From contig CALFXL010000014.1 in assembly GCA_937958045.1 (NCBI GenBank), forward strand, positions 1 to 30,198: a stretch of 30,198 nucleotides of DNA. The letters are read 5' to 3'. Below, piece after piece: positions 21,453 through 29,697 of the stretch. Both the position numbers and the translations under genes were made by a program. How positions within the stretch are numbered: position 1 is the first letter of the stretch; every line of letters starts with the position of its first letter. The notes below the pieces were generated by a model that was given only the letters and a program-made list of their open reading frames with translations, had not been told where the DNA came from and did no database searches. The DNA is from an uncultured Opitutaceae bacterium (GTDB taxonomy: Bacteria > Verrucomicrobiota > Verrucomicrobiia > Opitutales > Opitutaceae).

Positions 21453-23744
21453 ATGACCTGCTACGCACACACGTTGGAAGGACAGCCGCCGGAGAGGTGG
21501 CAGCTGCTGGAATCGCATCTGGACGAAGTCGCGCGCCGGGCCGGCATCTTCGCGGCGGCGTTCGGTGGAGAAGCATGGGCGGCGCTCGCGGGGCGGTGGC
21601 ACGACCTCGGAAAATATTCTGTCGAGTTTCAGTCGCGTTTGAGCGCGCTCGGAGGGGCCGATGCTCATCTTGAGGAAACCGTTGGGGTGGCCGCCAAGGT
21701 CGATCACTCCACCGCCGGAGCCCAGCATGCGGTACGCGAATTGAAGCTCTTCGGTCCGCTGCTAGCCTATCTCGTCGCCGGTCATCACGCCGGTCTGCCG
21801 AACGGCGAAGACGCGACCTCCACCTGTCTTCAAGAGCGGCTTCGCAAACTCATCCCTGATTACGCGAGCGCTCCCGTCTCCGCTCTCGCAGTTCCAGAAC
21901 CCGCTCCACGGCCGCCAGGGCATAGTCTCGTCTCCGGCTATTCATTGGGTTTCTTTCTTCGCATGGCATTTTCGGCGCTGGTGGACGCCGACTGGCTCGA
22001 TACGGAAGCGTTTATGTCGCGTGAGAAAGCGGACGCGCGCGCACAGCAACCGCAGCCTCCGCTCGCTGCATTGCGCGATTGCCTCGATGCGTATCTCAGT
22101 CGCTTCGGCGTCCCCGAAACGCCTGTGCAGCACGCACGGGCCGACGTCCTCGCGTCCTGTCGCGATGCCGCTCGGCTTTCGCCCGGGCTTTTCTCACTCA
22201 CGGTTCCCACGGGCGGCGGCAAGACACTGTCCTCGCTAGCCTTCGCTCTCGACCACGCGCTACGCCACGGCATGGACCGCATCATCTACGTGCTGCCGTT
22301 CACGAGTATCATCGAGCAAAACGCCGCCGTTTTCCGCGATGTTTTCGCTGCGCTCGGCACCGACGTGGTCGTCGAGCACCACTCGAATCTCGATCCCGAC
22401 GCGGCTCATCTCACCACCGCGTCCCGTCTAGCCACGGAGAATTGGGACGCGCGCGTCATCGTCACCACCAACGTCCAGTTTTTCGAATCGCTTCACGCCG
22501 CCAAACCTTCGCGCTGTCGGAAACTTCACCGCCTTGCCCGCAGTGTCATCGTCCTTGATGAAGCGCAGACGCTGCCGGTCACGTTGCTCAAGCCCTGCAT
22601 CCGCGCGTTGCAAGAACTCGCGAGTCACGATCCGGACGGAAACGCCAACTACGGAACATCGATTGTGCTCTGCACGGCAACTCAACCCGCCATCGAGCGA
22701 CGTGACGATTTCAAATCCGGGCTCCGCGACGTCCGCGAAATCATCCCTGATCGCACTTGGCTTTTCTCCATTCTCCGCCGTGTCCGCGTCACTGACCTCG
22801 GTCGTACACCGCTTCCGGACGCCGACTTGGCAAAGCGCCTTTCTGCGCACGATCAGGCGCTCTGCATCGTCAACACCCGCCGCCACGCCGCCGAACTTTT
22901 TGCCCGCCTGCCCGATGATGGCACGCGCCGGCATCTCAGCGCGCTCATGTGCCCCGCGCACCGCAGCGATGTGCTCGGCGATCCCCAAAATCCCGCGCCG
23001 GGCACCATCCGTCACGCGCTCAAGAATAGACTGCCCTGCCGCGTCGTCACGACCCAGCTCATCGAAGCCGGTGTCGATGTGGACTTCCCCGTCGTCTTCC
23101 GCGCGCTCGCTGGCCTCGACTCGATTGCCCAAGCCGCCGGCCGCTGCAATCGCGAGGGACATCTGCCTGGCCTCGGCGACACCTTCGTTTTCCAGCCCGA
23201 GCAACCCATCCCCAAAGGTTTTTTGCGCAAATCTGCCGACTCCGCTGCGGAGATTCTGCCGCTGCACGCGGCCGACCCGCTTTGCCCGGCCGCGATCGAA
23301 GCGTTCTTTCGTCTCCATTACTGGAAAAACGAAGATCAGACGGACGCCAAAAATATCCTCGAATGTTTTCCCGCTGGATCAGCGCGCACATGGCAACCCG
23401 CCGACCTCTTCGGCTTCCGTTTCAAGGACTGCGCTGAGCAATTCCGCTTCATCGAGTCCGCCTACCAAGCCGTGATCGTTCCCTACAACGATCACGGCCG
23501 CAAACTTATCGCGGAACTGCGTGCGAGCTACGATCCGGGCGATCAACGACTCATCGCGCGCCGGCTCCAGCGTCACGTTGTCCAGATTCCCGAACCCGTC
23601 GCCCGCGCCAACATGGGACGAGGCCTGAGCCTGCTCCACGAACGCTACCTCATCCTCGACGACGACGGCGCGTATTCAGCCGACCTCGGTCTGCAACTCG
23701 CCACCGACCGCGTTTACGACCCCGAGCAACTGATCGTTTCCTAA
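21453..23744 (+). CDS. cas3: CRISPR-associated nuclease/helicase Cas3 (type I-C)
   Basis: A 763-residue protein with an N-terminal HD nuclease and a superfamily 2 helicase. HD residues seen are H22 (ESHLDEVARRA), H50-D51 (RWHDLGKYS), the D84-H85 pair (VDHSTAGAQH), H111-H112 (GHHAGLPNG) and D180 (LVDADWLDTE). The helicase has Walker A TVPTGGGKTLSS with K257, motif II as DEAQ at 369-372, which is common in this subtype, STATQ-like CTATQ, and motif VI QAAGRCNREG. Recruited by Cascade to a target R-loop, it nicks and degrades the invading DNA. It heads the operon and cas5c starts 9 bp downstream. The start at 21453 (MTCYAHTL) matches the usual N-terminus. Confidence 0.96.
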   Translation: MTCYAHTLEGQPPERWQLLESHLDEVARRAGIFAAAFGGEAWAALAGRWHDLGKYSVEFQSRLSALGGADAHLEETVGVAAKVDHSTAGAQHAVRELKLFGPLLAYLVAGHHAGLPNGEDATSTCLQERLRKLIPDYASAPVSALAVPEPAPRPPGHSLVSGYSLGFFLRMAFSALVDADWLDTEAFMSREKADARAQQPQPPLAALRDCLDAYLSRFGVPETPVQHARADVLASCRDAARLSPGLFSLTVPTGGGKTLSSLAFALDHALRHGMDRIIYVLPFTSIIEQNAAVFRDVFAALGTDVVVEHHSNLDPDAAHLTTASRLATENWDARVIVTTNVQFFESLHAAKPSRCRKLHRLARSVIVLDEAQTLPVTLLKPCIRALQELASHDPDGNANYGTSIVLCTATQPAIERRDDFKSGLRDVREIIPDRTWLFSILRRVRVTDLGRTPLPDADLAKRLSAHDQALCIVNTRRHAAELFARLPDDGTRRHLSALMCPAHRSDVLGDPQNPAPGTIRHALKNRLPCRVVTTQLIEAGVDVDFPVVFRALAGLDSIAQAAGRCNREGHLPGLGDTFVFQPEQPIPKGFLRKSADSAAEILPLHAADPLCPAAIEAFFRLHYWKNEDQTDAKNILECFPAGSARTWQPADLFGFRFKDCAEQFRFIESAYQAVIVPYNDHGRKLIAELRASYDPGDQRLIARRLQRHVVQIPEPVARANMGRGLSLLHERYLILDDDGAYSADLGLQLATDRVYDPEQLIVS

Positions 23745-23753
23745 ACAACCACC

Positions 23754-24470
23754 ATGCCCTACGGAATCCGCCTCCACGTCACCGGCGACTACGCCTGCTT
23801 CACGCGCCCCGAGATGAAAGCCGAACGCGTCTCCTACGACGTCATCACGCCCTCCGCCGCGCGCGGTCTGCTCGAAGCCATCTATTGGAAACCGCAAATC
23901 CGCTGGGTCATTGACCGGCTCCACGTCCTCGCGCCGATCCAGTTCACGTCCATCCGTCGCAACGAGCTCGCGTCGAAAATCCCGCTCGCTTCCGCGCGCA
24001 CCGCCATGAAGGCCGGTCAGGGAAATATCGGCATCCACATCGAGGAAGACCGCCAGCAACGCGCCGCACTCGTCCTGCGCGACGTCGCTTACGTGATCGA
24101 GGCGCATTTCGACGTGCTCGACCGCCGCTTCGACAAAGGTGGTCCCGAGCTGCCCGTAAAAGACTGCGAAGGCAAACACCTCGACATGTTCACGCGCCGG
24201 GCCCGCGCCGGACAATGCTTCCAGCAGCCGTACTTCGGCACCCGCGAATTTCCCGCCCGCTTCACGCTCCTCGAGCCCGCCGATCCGCTTCCGCCGAGCA
24301 CGCTGCCAGTTGCCGACCAGGATCGGGATTTCGGATACATGCTTCACGATGTCGCGTTTGAACAGGACCCGAAAACCAAAGCCGTGCGCACCGCCACGCC
24401 GCGTTTTTTCCGCGCCGAGATGAAGGCCGGCGTCATCGCAGTCCCTCCCTTCCACCAAGCACTCGCCTGA
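23754..24470 (+). CDS. cas5c: Cas5c (Cas5d), Cascade subunit and crRNA endoribonuclease
   Basis: A 238-residue type I-C Cas5. In this subtype there is no Cas6, and Cas5c cuts the precursor crRNA at the base of the repeat hairpin and stays on the 5' handle. The N-terminus GIRLHVTGDYACFTRPEMK and the block SYDVITPSAARGLLEAIYWKP are diagnostic. Candidate catalytic residues are Y44 and the K141-H142 pair (GKHLDMFTRRA), corresponding to the Tyr and Lys-His described for the Bacillus halodurans enzyme (Y46, K116, H117). About a dozen residues before the Lys-His (KGGPELPVKDCE) look inserted relative to the common form. The conserved GQCFQQPYFGTREFPA block follows. The gene is 9 bp from cas3 and 9 bp from cas8c. 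Confidence 0.95.
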   Translation: MPYGIRLHVTGDYACFTRPEMKAERVSYDVITPSAARGLLEAIYWKPQIRWVIDRLHVLAPIQFTSIRRNELASKIPLASARTAMKAGQGNIGIHIEEDRQQRAALVLRDVAYVIEAHFDVLDRRFDKGGPELPVKDCEGKHLDMFTRRARAGQCFQQPYFGTREFPARFTLLEPADPLPPSTLPVADQDRDFGYMLHDVAFEQDPKTKAVRTATPRFFRAEMKAGVIAVPPFHQALA

Positions 24471-24479
24471 GATCTCGCC

Positions 24480-26282
24480 ATGAACGCCCCAGAATATTCC
24501 CCGCTGCGCGCCTTGGATTTCCTCTACGACCGCCTCGCCGGCGATCCCCGGTACGATCTGGCGCGTCCCGGTTACAGCACACAAAAAGTCAGTTTCTGCA
24601 TCCTCCTCGAACCCGACGGCACGCTTTCCGCGATTCAGGACGAGCGTGAGGCTTCCGGCAAAAAACCACTCGCCCGTCTCCTCACGCTTCCCGGTCAGGC
24701 CAAACCGTCGGGGCAGGGGCTCAACCCGTGCTTCCTTTGGGATAACAGCGCTTATCTCCTCGGCTACAAAACCGACGATGAAAAACCGGAGCGCACGGCG
24801 AAGGCCTTCGCCGCGTTTCGCGAGCGTCACCTCGCGATTGAGTCATCGCTCGTCGATGCCGGTTTCAACGCGGTCTGCGCTTTTCTTCGCAACTGGAGTC
24901 CCGAACAAGCCCTTGAGCACAAAACTCAGCTCGACGATTTCGCCGCCACCGGCTTCGGCGTCTTCCGTCTTGTCGGAGAACACGGCTACATCCACGACCG
25001 GCCGGCCGTTGCCGCCTATTGGGCGAAAACAGCCAGCACCTCCGATGATGCTGGGACGACGCGCGGTCAGTGCCTGCTCAGTGGCGAGGCCAACCAGCCG
25101 CTCGCCCAACTCATCGAGCCCGCGATCAAAGGTGTCGCCGGCGCGCAATCCAGCGGCGCGAAAATCATCTCCTTCAATTGCGATTCGTTCACCTCTTACG
25201 GCAAGGATCAGGCCCTCAACTCGCCGATCTCCCAGACCGCAGCCTTCCGCCATGCCACCGCGCTCAACGCGCTTCTCGCCGGTCCGCAATCGCGTCTCCA
25301 CCGCGTGCAAGTGGGCGACGCCACCACGGTTTTCTGGACCGGAGAAAAGACCGTCACCGAAAGCCTCTTCGCCGCGTTCCTCGACGGCCATACGCCCGAG
25401 AGCGAATCTCTCGCCCAAGACGAAACCCTGCGCACGCGACTCGGCACTTTTTTCGAAGTTCTTAAGACAGGTGGCGGCCGCGCCCTCGATCGTCTGACCG
25501 ACGACGCGACCACTCCGTTTTACGTGCTCGGTCTCTCGCCCAATGCCGCCCGGCTTTCCGTTCGTTTCTGGTACGCCGGCTCCCTCGGCGCGCTCGTCGA
25601 TCATCTCCACGATCATTACGAAGCGCTTCGCATCGTGCGCCCGCCCGGTCCGCACAACCCCGAGTTCCCCGCGATGTGGCAACTGCTTCGCCAGACCGGC
25701 CGCGAATCGAAAGACATTTCGCCGCTGCTCGCCGGTCCGTTCCTCCGCGCCGTCCTCACCGGAGCGCCATACCCGCCTACGCTGGCCAGCGCTGTCATCG
25801 CCCGCATCCGCGCGGATCGCGATCTCAGCTATCTCCGCGCCGCCATCCTCAAAGCCTTCCTCAACCGCAACCATGACCAAAAAATCCCCATGAGCCTCGA
25901 TCTGTCCCGCCCCGACCCAGCGTACCGTCTCGGACGGCTTTTCGCCGCCCTCGAAAAAACCCAGGAAGACGCGCTCCCCGGCATCAACGCCACCATTCGC
26001 GACCGCTTCTACAGCGCCGCCTCCGCCACGCCCTCGACAGTTTTTCCGCGTCTGCTCCGCACCTACCAGCATCATCTCTCGAAAGCGGCGGGCGAACGTG
26101 GCATCGGGCTCAAAGTGAACCGCGAGCGCCTCGTTCAGGAAATCTGCGCCGGCCTCGCCGACATGCCCGCTCACCTCGGGCTCGAAGGGCAGAGCCTCTT
26201 TGCCCTCGGTTATTATCATCAGCGGCAGGCGTTCTTCGCCAAAGCCGATGCTGGCACCGCCGAAGACCAGCCCGCCGCCTGA
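24480..26282 (+). CDS. cas8c: Cas8c (Csd1), large subunit of type I-C Cascade
   Basis: A 600-residue protein of the normal length for Csd1. Recognisable stretches are the N-terminus (SPLRALDFLYDRLAGDP), 'FLWDNSAYLLGY', CLLSGEANQPLAQLIEPAIKG and the strongly conserved GAQSSGAKIISFNCDSFTSYG. TTVFWTG and FYVLGLSPNAARLSVRFW are also present. It recognises the PAM and stabilises the R-loop; in type I-C an internal start within cas8c has been reported to yield the small subunit Cas11c. Possible internal starts exist in the last third here (for example the ATG encoding MSLDLSRPDPAYRLGR, near 25890), but they were not tested. A pyrimidine-rich 72-bp gap separates it from cas7c. Confidence 0.95.
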   Translation: MNAPEYSPLRALDFLYDRLAGDPRYDLARPGYSTQKVSFCILLEPDGTLSAIQDEREASGKKPLARLLTLPGQAKPSGQGLNPCFLWDNSAYLLGYKTDDEKPERTAKAFAAFRERHLAIESSLVDAGFNAVCAFLRNWSPEQALEHKTQLDDFAATGFGVFRLVGEHGYIHDRPAVAAYWAKTASTSDDAGTTRGQCLLSGEANQPLAQLIEPAIKGVAGAQSSGAKIISFNCDSFTSYGKDQALNSPISQTAAFRHATALNALLAGPQSRLHRVQVGDATTVFWTGEKTVTESLFAAFLDGHTPESESLAQDETLRTRLGTFFEVLKTGGGRALDRLTDDATTPFYVLGLSPNAARLSVRFWYAGSLGALVDHLHDHYEALRIVRPPGPHNPEFPAMWQLLRQTGRESKDISPLLAGPFLRAVLTGAPYPPTLASAVIARIRADRDLSYLRAAILKAFLNRNHDQKIPMSLDLSRPDPAYRLGRLFAALEKTQEDALPGINATIRDRFYSAASATPSTVFPRLLRTYQHHLSKAAGERGIGLKVNRERLVQEICAGLADMPAHLGLEGQSLFALGYYHQRQAFFAKADAGTAEDQPAA

Positions 26283-26354
26283 TCTTTTCCTCACGCCCTC
26301 TCTCAACACTCATCCTCAGTCATCCTCTCTCATCTCAGCTAACAGCCCATCCCC

Positions 26355-27221
26355 ATGAACAACCGCTACGACTTCGTCTTCCTCTTCGACACCACCGACG
26401 GCAACCCCAACGGCGATCCCGATGCCGGCAATCTCCCGCGCGTCGATCCCGAGACCGGCCACGGCATCGTCACCGATGTCTGCCTGAAGCGCAAAATCCG
26501 CAACTTCGTCCAGCTCACCCAAAACGAGCAGCCCGGTCGCCAGATCTACATCCGCGAAAAAGCCGTGCTTAACCAGCAGCATCAGCTCGCCTACACCGCG
26601 AAGAGTCTCGACCCGAAAAAAGCCAAGGCTCCCGATGTCGAGTCTGTCCGCGCGTGGATGTGCGAGAACTTTTATGACGTTCGCACCTTCGGCGCCGTCA
26701 TGTCCACCGAGGTCAATTGCGGCCAGGTCCGCGGTCCTGTGCAGCTCACGTTTTCCCGCAGCCTCTCGCCCGTCGTTTCGCTCGAACACGCCGTCACTCG
26801 CTGCGCCGTCACCACCACGCGCGAAGCTGAGAAGCAGGATGGCGACAATCGCACCATGGGCCGGAAGTTCACGATCCCCTACGGCCTGTATCTCGGCCAC
26901 GGTTTTATTAATCCCTTCCTCGCCAAACAAACTGGCTGGTCCGACGAAGGAGAAAACAGCGACCTCGCTCTTTTCAAAACCGCGCTCGCCCAGATGTTCG
27001 AACTCGACCGCTCGGCATCGCGCGGACTCATGGGCGCGAAACGTTGCATCGCCTTTAAACATGCGACCGCTCTCGGGAACGCTCCTGCGCACAAACTCTT
27101 CGACCTCGTCAGCGTGAAGAAAAACGACGGCGTCGATGTGCCGCGCCAGTACAGCGACTACACCGTGACGATCAACCGCGCCAACCTTCCGTCGGGCGTC
27201 ACCATCGAAGAGTGGATCTGA
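26355..27221 (+). CDS. cas7c: Cas7c (Csd2), Cascade backbone subunit
   Basis: A 288-residue RAMP protein that polymerises along the crRNA spacer. The N-terminus RYDFVFLFDTTDGNPNGDPD is the family signature, followed by GIVTDVCLKRKIRNFVQL. VRTFGAVMSTEVNCGQVRGPVQLTFSRS, TMGRKFTIPYGLYLGHGFINP and FELDRSASRGLMGAKRCIAFKH are all typical Csd2 blocks. The length is normal. It is the last interference gene; the following gene is not a cas gene. Confidence 0.96.
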   Translation: MNNRYDFVFLFDTTDGNPNGDPDAGNLPRVDPETGHGIVTDVCLKRKIRNFVQLTQNEQPGRQIYIREKAVLNQQHQLAYTAKSLDPKKAKAPDVESVRAWMCENFYDVRTFGAVMSTEVNCGQVRGPVQLTFSRSLSPVVSLEHAVTRCAVTTTREAEKQDGDNRTMGRKFTIPYGLYLGHGFINPFLAKQTGWSDEGENSDLALFKTALAQMFELDRSASRGLMGAKRCIAFKHATALGNAPAHKLFDLVSVKKNDGVDVPRQYSDYTVTINRANLPSGVTIEEWI

Positions 27222-27251
27222 CGCTTCCCCGTTTCCGCTCCGCTTCACCCC

Positions 27252-27935
27252 ATGCCCCGAAAATCTACCCCAACCAGCCCCGAGCTCCCGCGCATCCATA
27301 CGGTGCGCGGGCAGCGCGTGATGCTCGATAGCGATCTCGCCCGGCTCTACGAGGTGCCGACCAAGGTCTTTAACCAAACCATCCAGCGAAACGCCGAACG
27401 GTTCCCGGATGGATTCGCGTTTCAGATTACCGTTGAGGAGGTTGCGAACTTGAGGTCACAAATTGTGACCTCAAGTTCAGAGGGAGGGCGGGCTTTAAGG
27501 TCACAAACTGTGACCTTAAAGGAGCATGGCGGACGTCGCTACCGGCCCTGGGTCTTCACCGAGCATGGTGCGATCATGGCAGCGACGATCCTGCGCAGTC
27601 CGCGTGCAGTCGCGATGAGCATCTATGTCGTTCGCGCTTTTGTGGAGATGCGCGATGCGCTGCTCACCAACGCCACGATCCTGAAGCGGCTCGCGCACGG
27701 AGTGCGGCAGCACGGAGATGGCGTCGCGAGGCCAGGCCGAGCAGCCCGCAACGTCCGCGTGCGGGTGAGCCGATCCGGGTGCCCGCTACGCGGGCGGAGA
27801 GGCGAACAAATCGACAAAAAGCTCCTTGAGCACGATCTCGTGCTTCAAGACGTCGTCGAAAAACTCCTGCCTTTGCTCAACCCGTCGCCGGAGCCGGAAA
27901 AACCCAGGCGGCGCATCGGCTTTCTCCAGGACTAA
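27252..27935 (+). CDS. ORF6N-domain protein inserted in the cas operon
   Basis: A 227-residue protein lying 30 bp after cas7c. Residues 14-66 match the ORF6N domain (IHTVRGQRVMLDSDLARLYEVPTK, then RFPDGFAFQIT), a putative DNA-binding module of phage antirepressors and mobile-element proteins. The conserved 'GGRRY.P..FTEHG' block follows at 95-108, and the C-terminal half is helical (EIDKKLLEHD-type coiled coil, LLPLLNPSP). Two oddities stand out. Residues 66-95 are a 15-residue duplication (LRSQIVTSSSEGGRA then LRSQTVTLKEHGGRR) whose DNA forms two palindromes. Residues 149-186 are a basic Arg/Gly-rich stretch splitting a normally continuous helix, as if a hairpin element had been inserted in frame. 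It is read in the same direction as the cas genes and probably co-transcribed. Its function in the locus is unknown. Confidence 0.85.
   Translation: MPRKSTPTSPELPRIHTVRGQRVMLDSDLARLYEVPTKVFNQTIQRNAERFPDGFAFQITVEEVANLRSQIVTSSSEGGRALRSQTVTLKEHGGRRYRPWVFTEHGAIMAATILRSPRAVAMSIYVVRAFVEMRDALLTNATILKRLAHGVRQHGDGVARPGRAARNVRVRVSRSGCPLRGRRGEQIDKKLLEHDLVLQDVVEKLLPLLNPSPEPEKPRRRIGFLQD
27447..27521. repeat. Two near-identical palindromes inside the ORF6N gene
   Basis: Palindrome 1 (27447-27477) has perfect 15-bp arms (AACTTGAGGTCACAA) around one base. Palindrome 2 (27493-27521) has perfect 13-bp arms (CTTTAAGGTCACA) around AAC. They share the core GGTCACAAAYTGTGACC, with a single base difference, and their centres are 45 bp apart (15 codons). 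They arise from an in-frame tandem duplication yet both keep perfect symmetry even where the arms differ, which suggests the symmetry itself is maintained. Confidence 0.85.
27696..27809. repeat. In-frame hairpin-rich insertion of about 114 bp within the ORF6N gene
   Basis: The stretch between codons for LKRLA and IDKKLLEHD has no counterpart in the usual ORF6N C-terminal helix. It holds two hairpins: CCCGCA (27745-27750) with TGCGGG (27760-27765), and GCCCGC (27781-27786) with GCGGGC (27790-27795) around TAC. It is a multiple of three and free of stops in the used frame. Boundaries are estimated from the protein pattern; no second copy was found in this window. Confidence 0.55.
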
Positions 27936-28005
27936 TCGCCCGAGATGCCCCGGCTTCATCCTCCAATTTTGCATCGTTTCCTTTCCTCCGGTTTCTGCAG
28001 CCCCC

Positions 28006-28632
28006 GTGTCCGACCCTGACGCACTTTCCCTGCCGCTGTCAGCGCTCCAGCACTACGCGTTTTGCCCGCGCCAGTGCGCGCTGATCCACATCGAACGGCA
28101 ATGGGCCGAGAATACGCTCACCGCCCAAGGCCGCGTCCTGCACGACAAAGCGCACGAGCCTGGCCGCGAATCGCGCCGCGATGTGCGTGTCACCCGTTCG
28201 TTGCGGCTCGAATCGACGTCGCTCGGCCTTCACGGCGTCGCCGACATCGTGGAGTTCCATCGCCAGCCCGGCGACGTGTGGCGCCCGTTTCCGGTCGAGT
28301 ACAAGCGTGGGAAACCGAAGCGCGATGCGATCGATGAGGTGCAGCTCTGCGCGCAGGCGCTTTGCCTGGAGGAAATGTTTTCGACCGACGTACCGTGCGG
28401 CGTGATTTTCTACGGAGCGGTGCATCGCCGCGAAGAGGTTGTATTCGACGCAGCACTACGCGCGGAGACGCAGGGGGTCGTTGAAGAGACAAGGGCCATG
28501 ATCTCCGCGGGAAAAACTCCCGCAGCACGGTACGCTCCCAAGTGCCGTTCCTGTTCGCTGCTCGACCTCTGCAAGCCGCAAGCGACCTCCCGCAGCGCGT
28601 CGGCGTATCTGAATCGTTTGTTTGCCAGCTGA
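28006..28632 (+). CDS. cas4: Cas4 nuclease
   Basis: A 208-residue RecB-like nuclease if started at the GTG at 28006 (VSDPDALSLPLSALQHYAFCPRQ). Fe-S cluster cysteines are C20 in the N-terminal motif and C180, C183 and C189 in the C-terminal CRSCSLLDLC. The nuclease motifs are H46 (LHDKAH), D80 (GVADIVEF) and E98-x-K100 (PVEYKRGKPK), plus QLCAQALCLEE. Cas4 trims prespacers and selects those with the correct PAM before Cas1-Cas2 integrate them. It follows the ORF6N gene by 70 bp. In-frame codons upstream run back into the ORF6N gene, but they read as nonsense, so the GTG is preferred. It is 30 bp from cas1. Confidence 0.93.
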   Translation: MSDPDALSLPLSALQHYAFCPRQCALIHIERQWAENTLTAQGRVLHDKAHEPGRESRRDVRVTRSLRLESTSLGLHGVADIVEFHRQPGDVWRPFPVEYKRGKPKRDAIDEVQLCAQALCLEEMFSTDVPCGVIFYGAVHRREEVVFDAALRAETQGVVEETRAMISAGKTPAARYAPKCRSCSLLDLCKPQATSRSASAYLNRLFAS

Positions 28633-28662
28633 TCCGCCTTCTACTGCACGCCGGTTTTCATC

Positions 28663-29688
28663 ATGCGACGCCTGCTGAACACTCTCTACATCACCACGCA
28701 AGGCGCCTATCTGCGCAAAGAAAGTGAGACCGTGGTCGTTGAGGTGGAGCGCGAGATCAGGCTCCGGCTTCCGCTGCTCAACCTCGGCGGCATCGTCTGT
28801 TTTGGGAACGTCCTGTGCAGCCCGTTCTTGCTCGGCGCGTGTGCCGATGCCGGTGTCGCCGTGTCGTTTCTGACGGAAAATGGCCGGCACCTCGCCGATA
28901 TCGTCGGCGTGCCCTCGGGAAATGTCCTTTTGCGGCGTGCACAATACCGGCTTGCGGATGAACCGGAGGGCAGTGCCGCCTTGGCGCGCGGTTTTGTTGC
29001 GGGAAAAATCGTGAATGCCCGGCACGTGCTTCGCCGCGCTGCTCGGGAAAGCGGAAGCGAAGCCCCAGATATCGAAACGGCGGCCGATATGTTGGGTCAC
29101 CGATTGCGGGCATTGAAGGGTGCGCGTTCGGTGGATGAAGTGCGCGGCGTGGAAGGCTCGGCAGCGGCCGGATATTTTGACGTATTCGGGCGGCTGATCA
29201 CCCAGCAGCGGGAGGATTTTCTTTTTGGCGACCGCAACCGCCGCCCACCGCTGGACCGCGTCAATGCGTTGTTGTCATACCTTTACACCTTGCTACGGTT
29301 CGACGCCGCGGGCGCGCTCACCGCCCAAGGGCTCGATCCCGCGGTGGGTTTTCTCCATCGCGATCGTCCCGGACGCGAGGGACTGGCGCTTGATCTTATG
29401 GAGGAGTTCCGCGCTCCGCTGGCCGACCGGCTCGCGTTGACGCTGATCAACCGGCAGCAAATTCGCGCGCACCATTTCCGTGAGGAAGAAAGCGGGGCGG
29501 TGCTGTTGACCGATGACGGCCGCAAGGAGGTCCTCACGGCGTGGCAGAGGCGAAAGCAGGAGGAAATCGAGCATCCGTTTCTGGAAGAGAAAGTCCCTGT
29601 CGGATTGCTCATGCACACCCAGGCATTGCTCCTGGCCCGACACCTTCGCGGGGACCTCGACGCCTATCCACCGCTGGAATGGAGGTGA
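28663..29688 (+). CDS. cas1: Cas1 integrase (type I-C)
   Basis: A 341-residue Cas1, normal length for type I-C. The N-terminal beta domain begins RRLLNTLYITTQGAYLRKE. The all-helical domain holds the metal ligands: E164 (VEGSAAAGYFDVF), H232 (GFLHRDRPGREGLALDLMEEFR) and the acidic pair E247/E248 in the same segment. With Cas2 it integrates new spacers at the leader end of the array. No fusion, truncation or missing ligand is seen. cas2 starts 9 bp downstream. Confidence 0.97.
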   Translation: MRRLLNTLYITTQGAYLRKESETVVVEVEREIRLRLPLLNLGGIVCFGNVLCSPFLLGACADAGVAVSFLTENGRHLADIVGVPSGNVLLRRAQYRLADEPEGSAALARGFVAGKIVNARHVLRRAARESGSEAPDIETAADMLGHRLRALKGARSVDEVRGVEGSAAAGYFDVFGRLITQQREDFLFGDRNRRPPLDRVNALLSYLYTLLRFDAAGALTAQGLDPAVGFLHRDRPGREGLALDLMEEFRAPLADRLALTLINRQQIRAHHFREEESGAVLLTDDGRKEVLTAWQRRKQEEIEHPFLEEKVPVGLLMHTQALLLARHLRGDLDAYPPLEWR

Positions 29689-29697
29689 TTTTTTGTC

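Noticed and set aside
22554..22568. DEAQ instead of DEAH in Cas3 as a possible inactivating change
   Set aside because: DEAQ is usual for Cas3 helicases of this and related subtypes, and the other motifs are intact.
24843..26309. 488-codon minus-strand frame opposite cas8c
   Set aside because: Shadow of cas8c; no signal peptide, motif or family resemblance.
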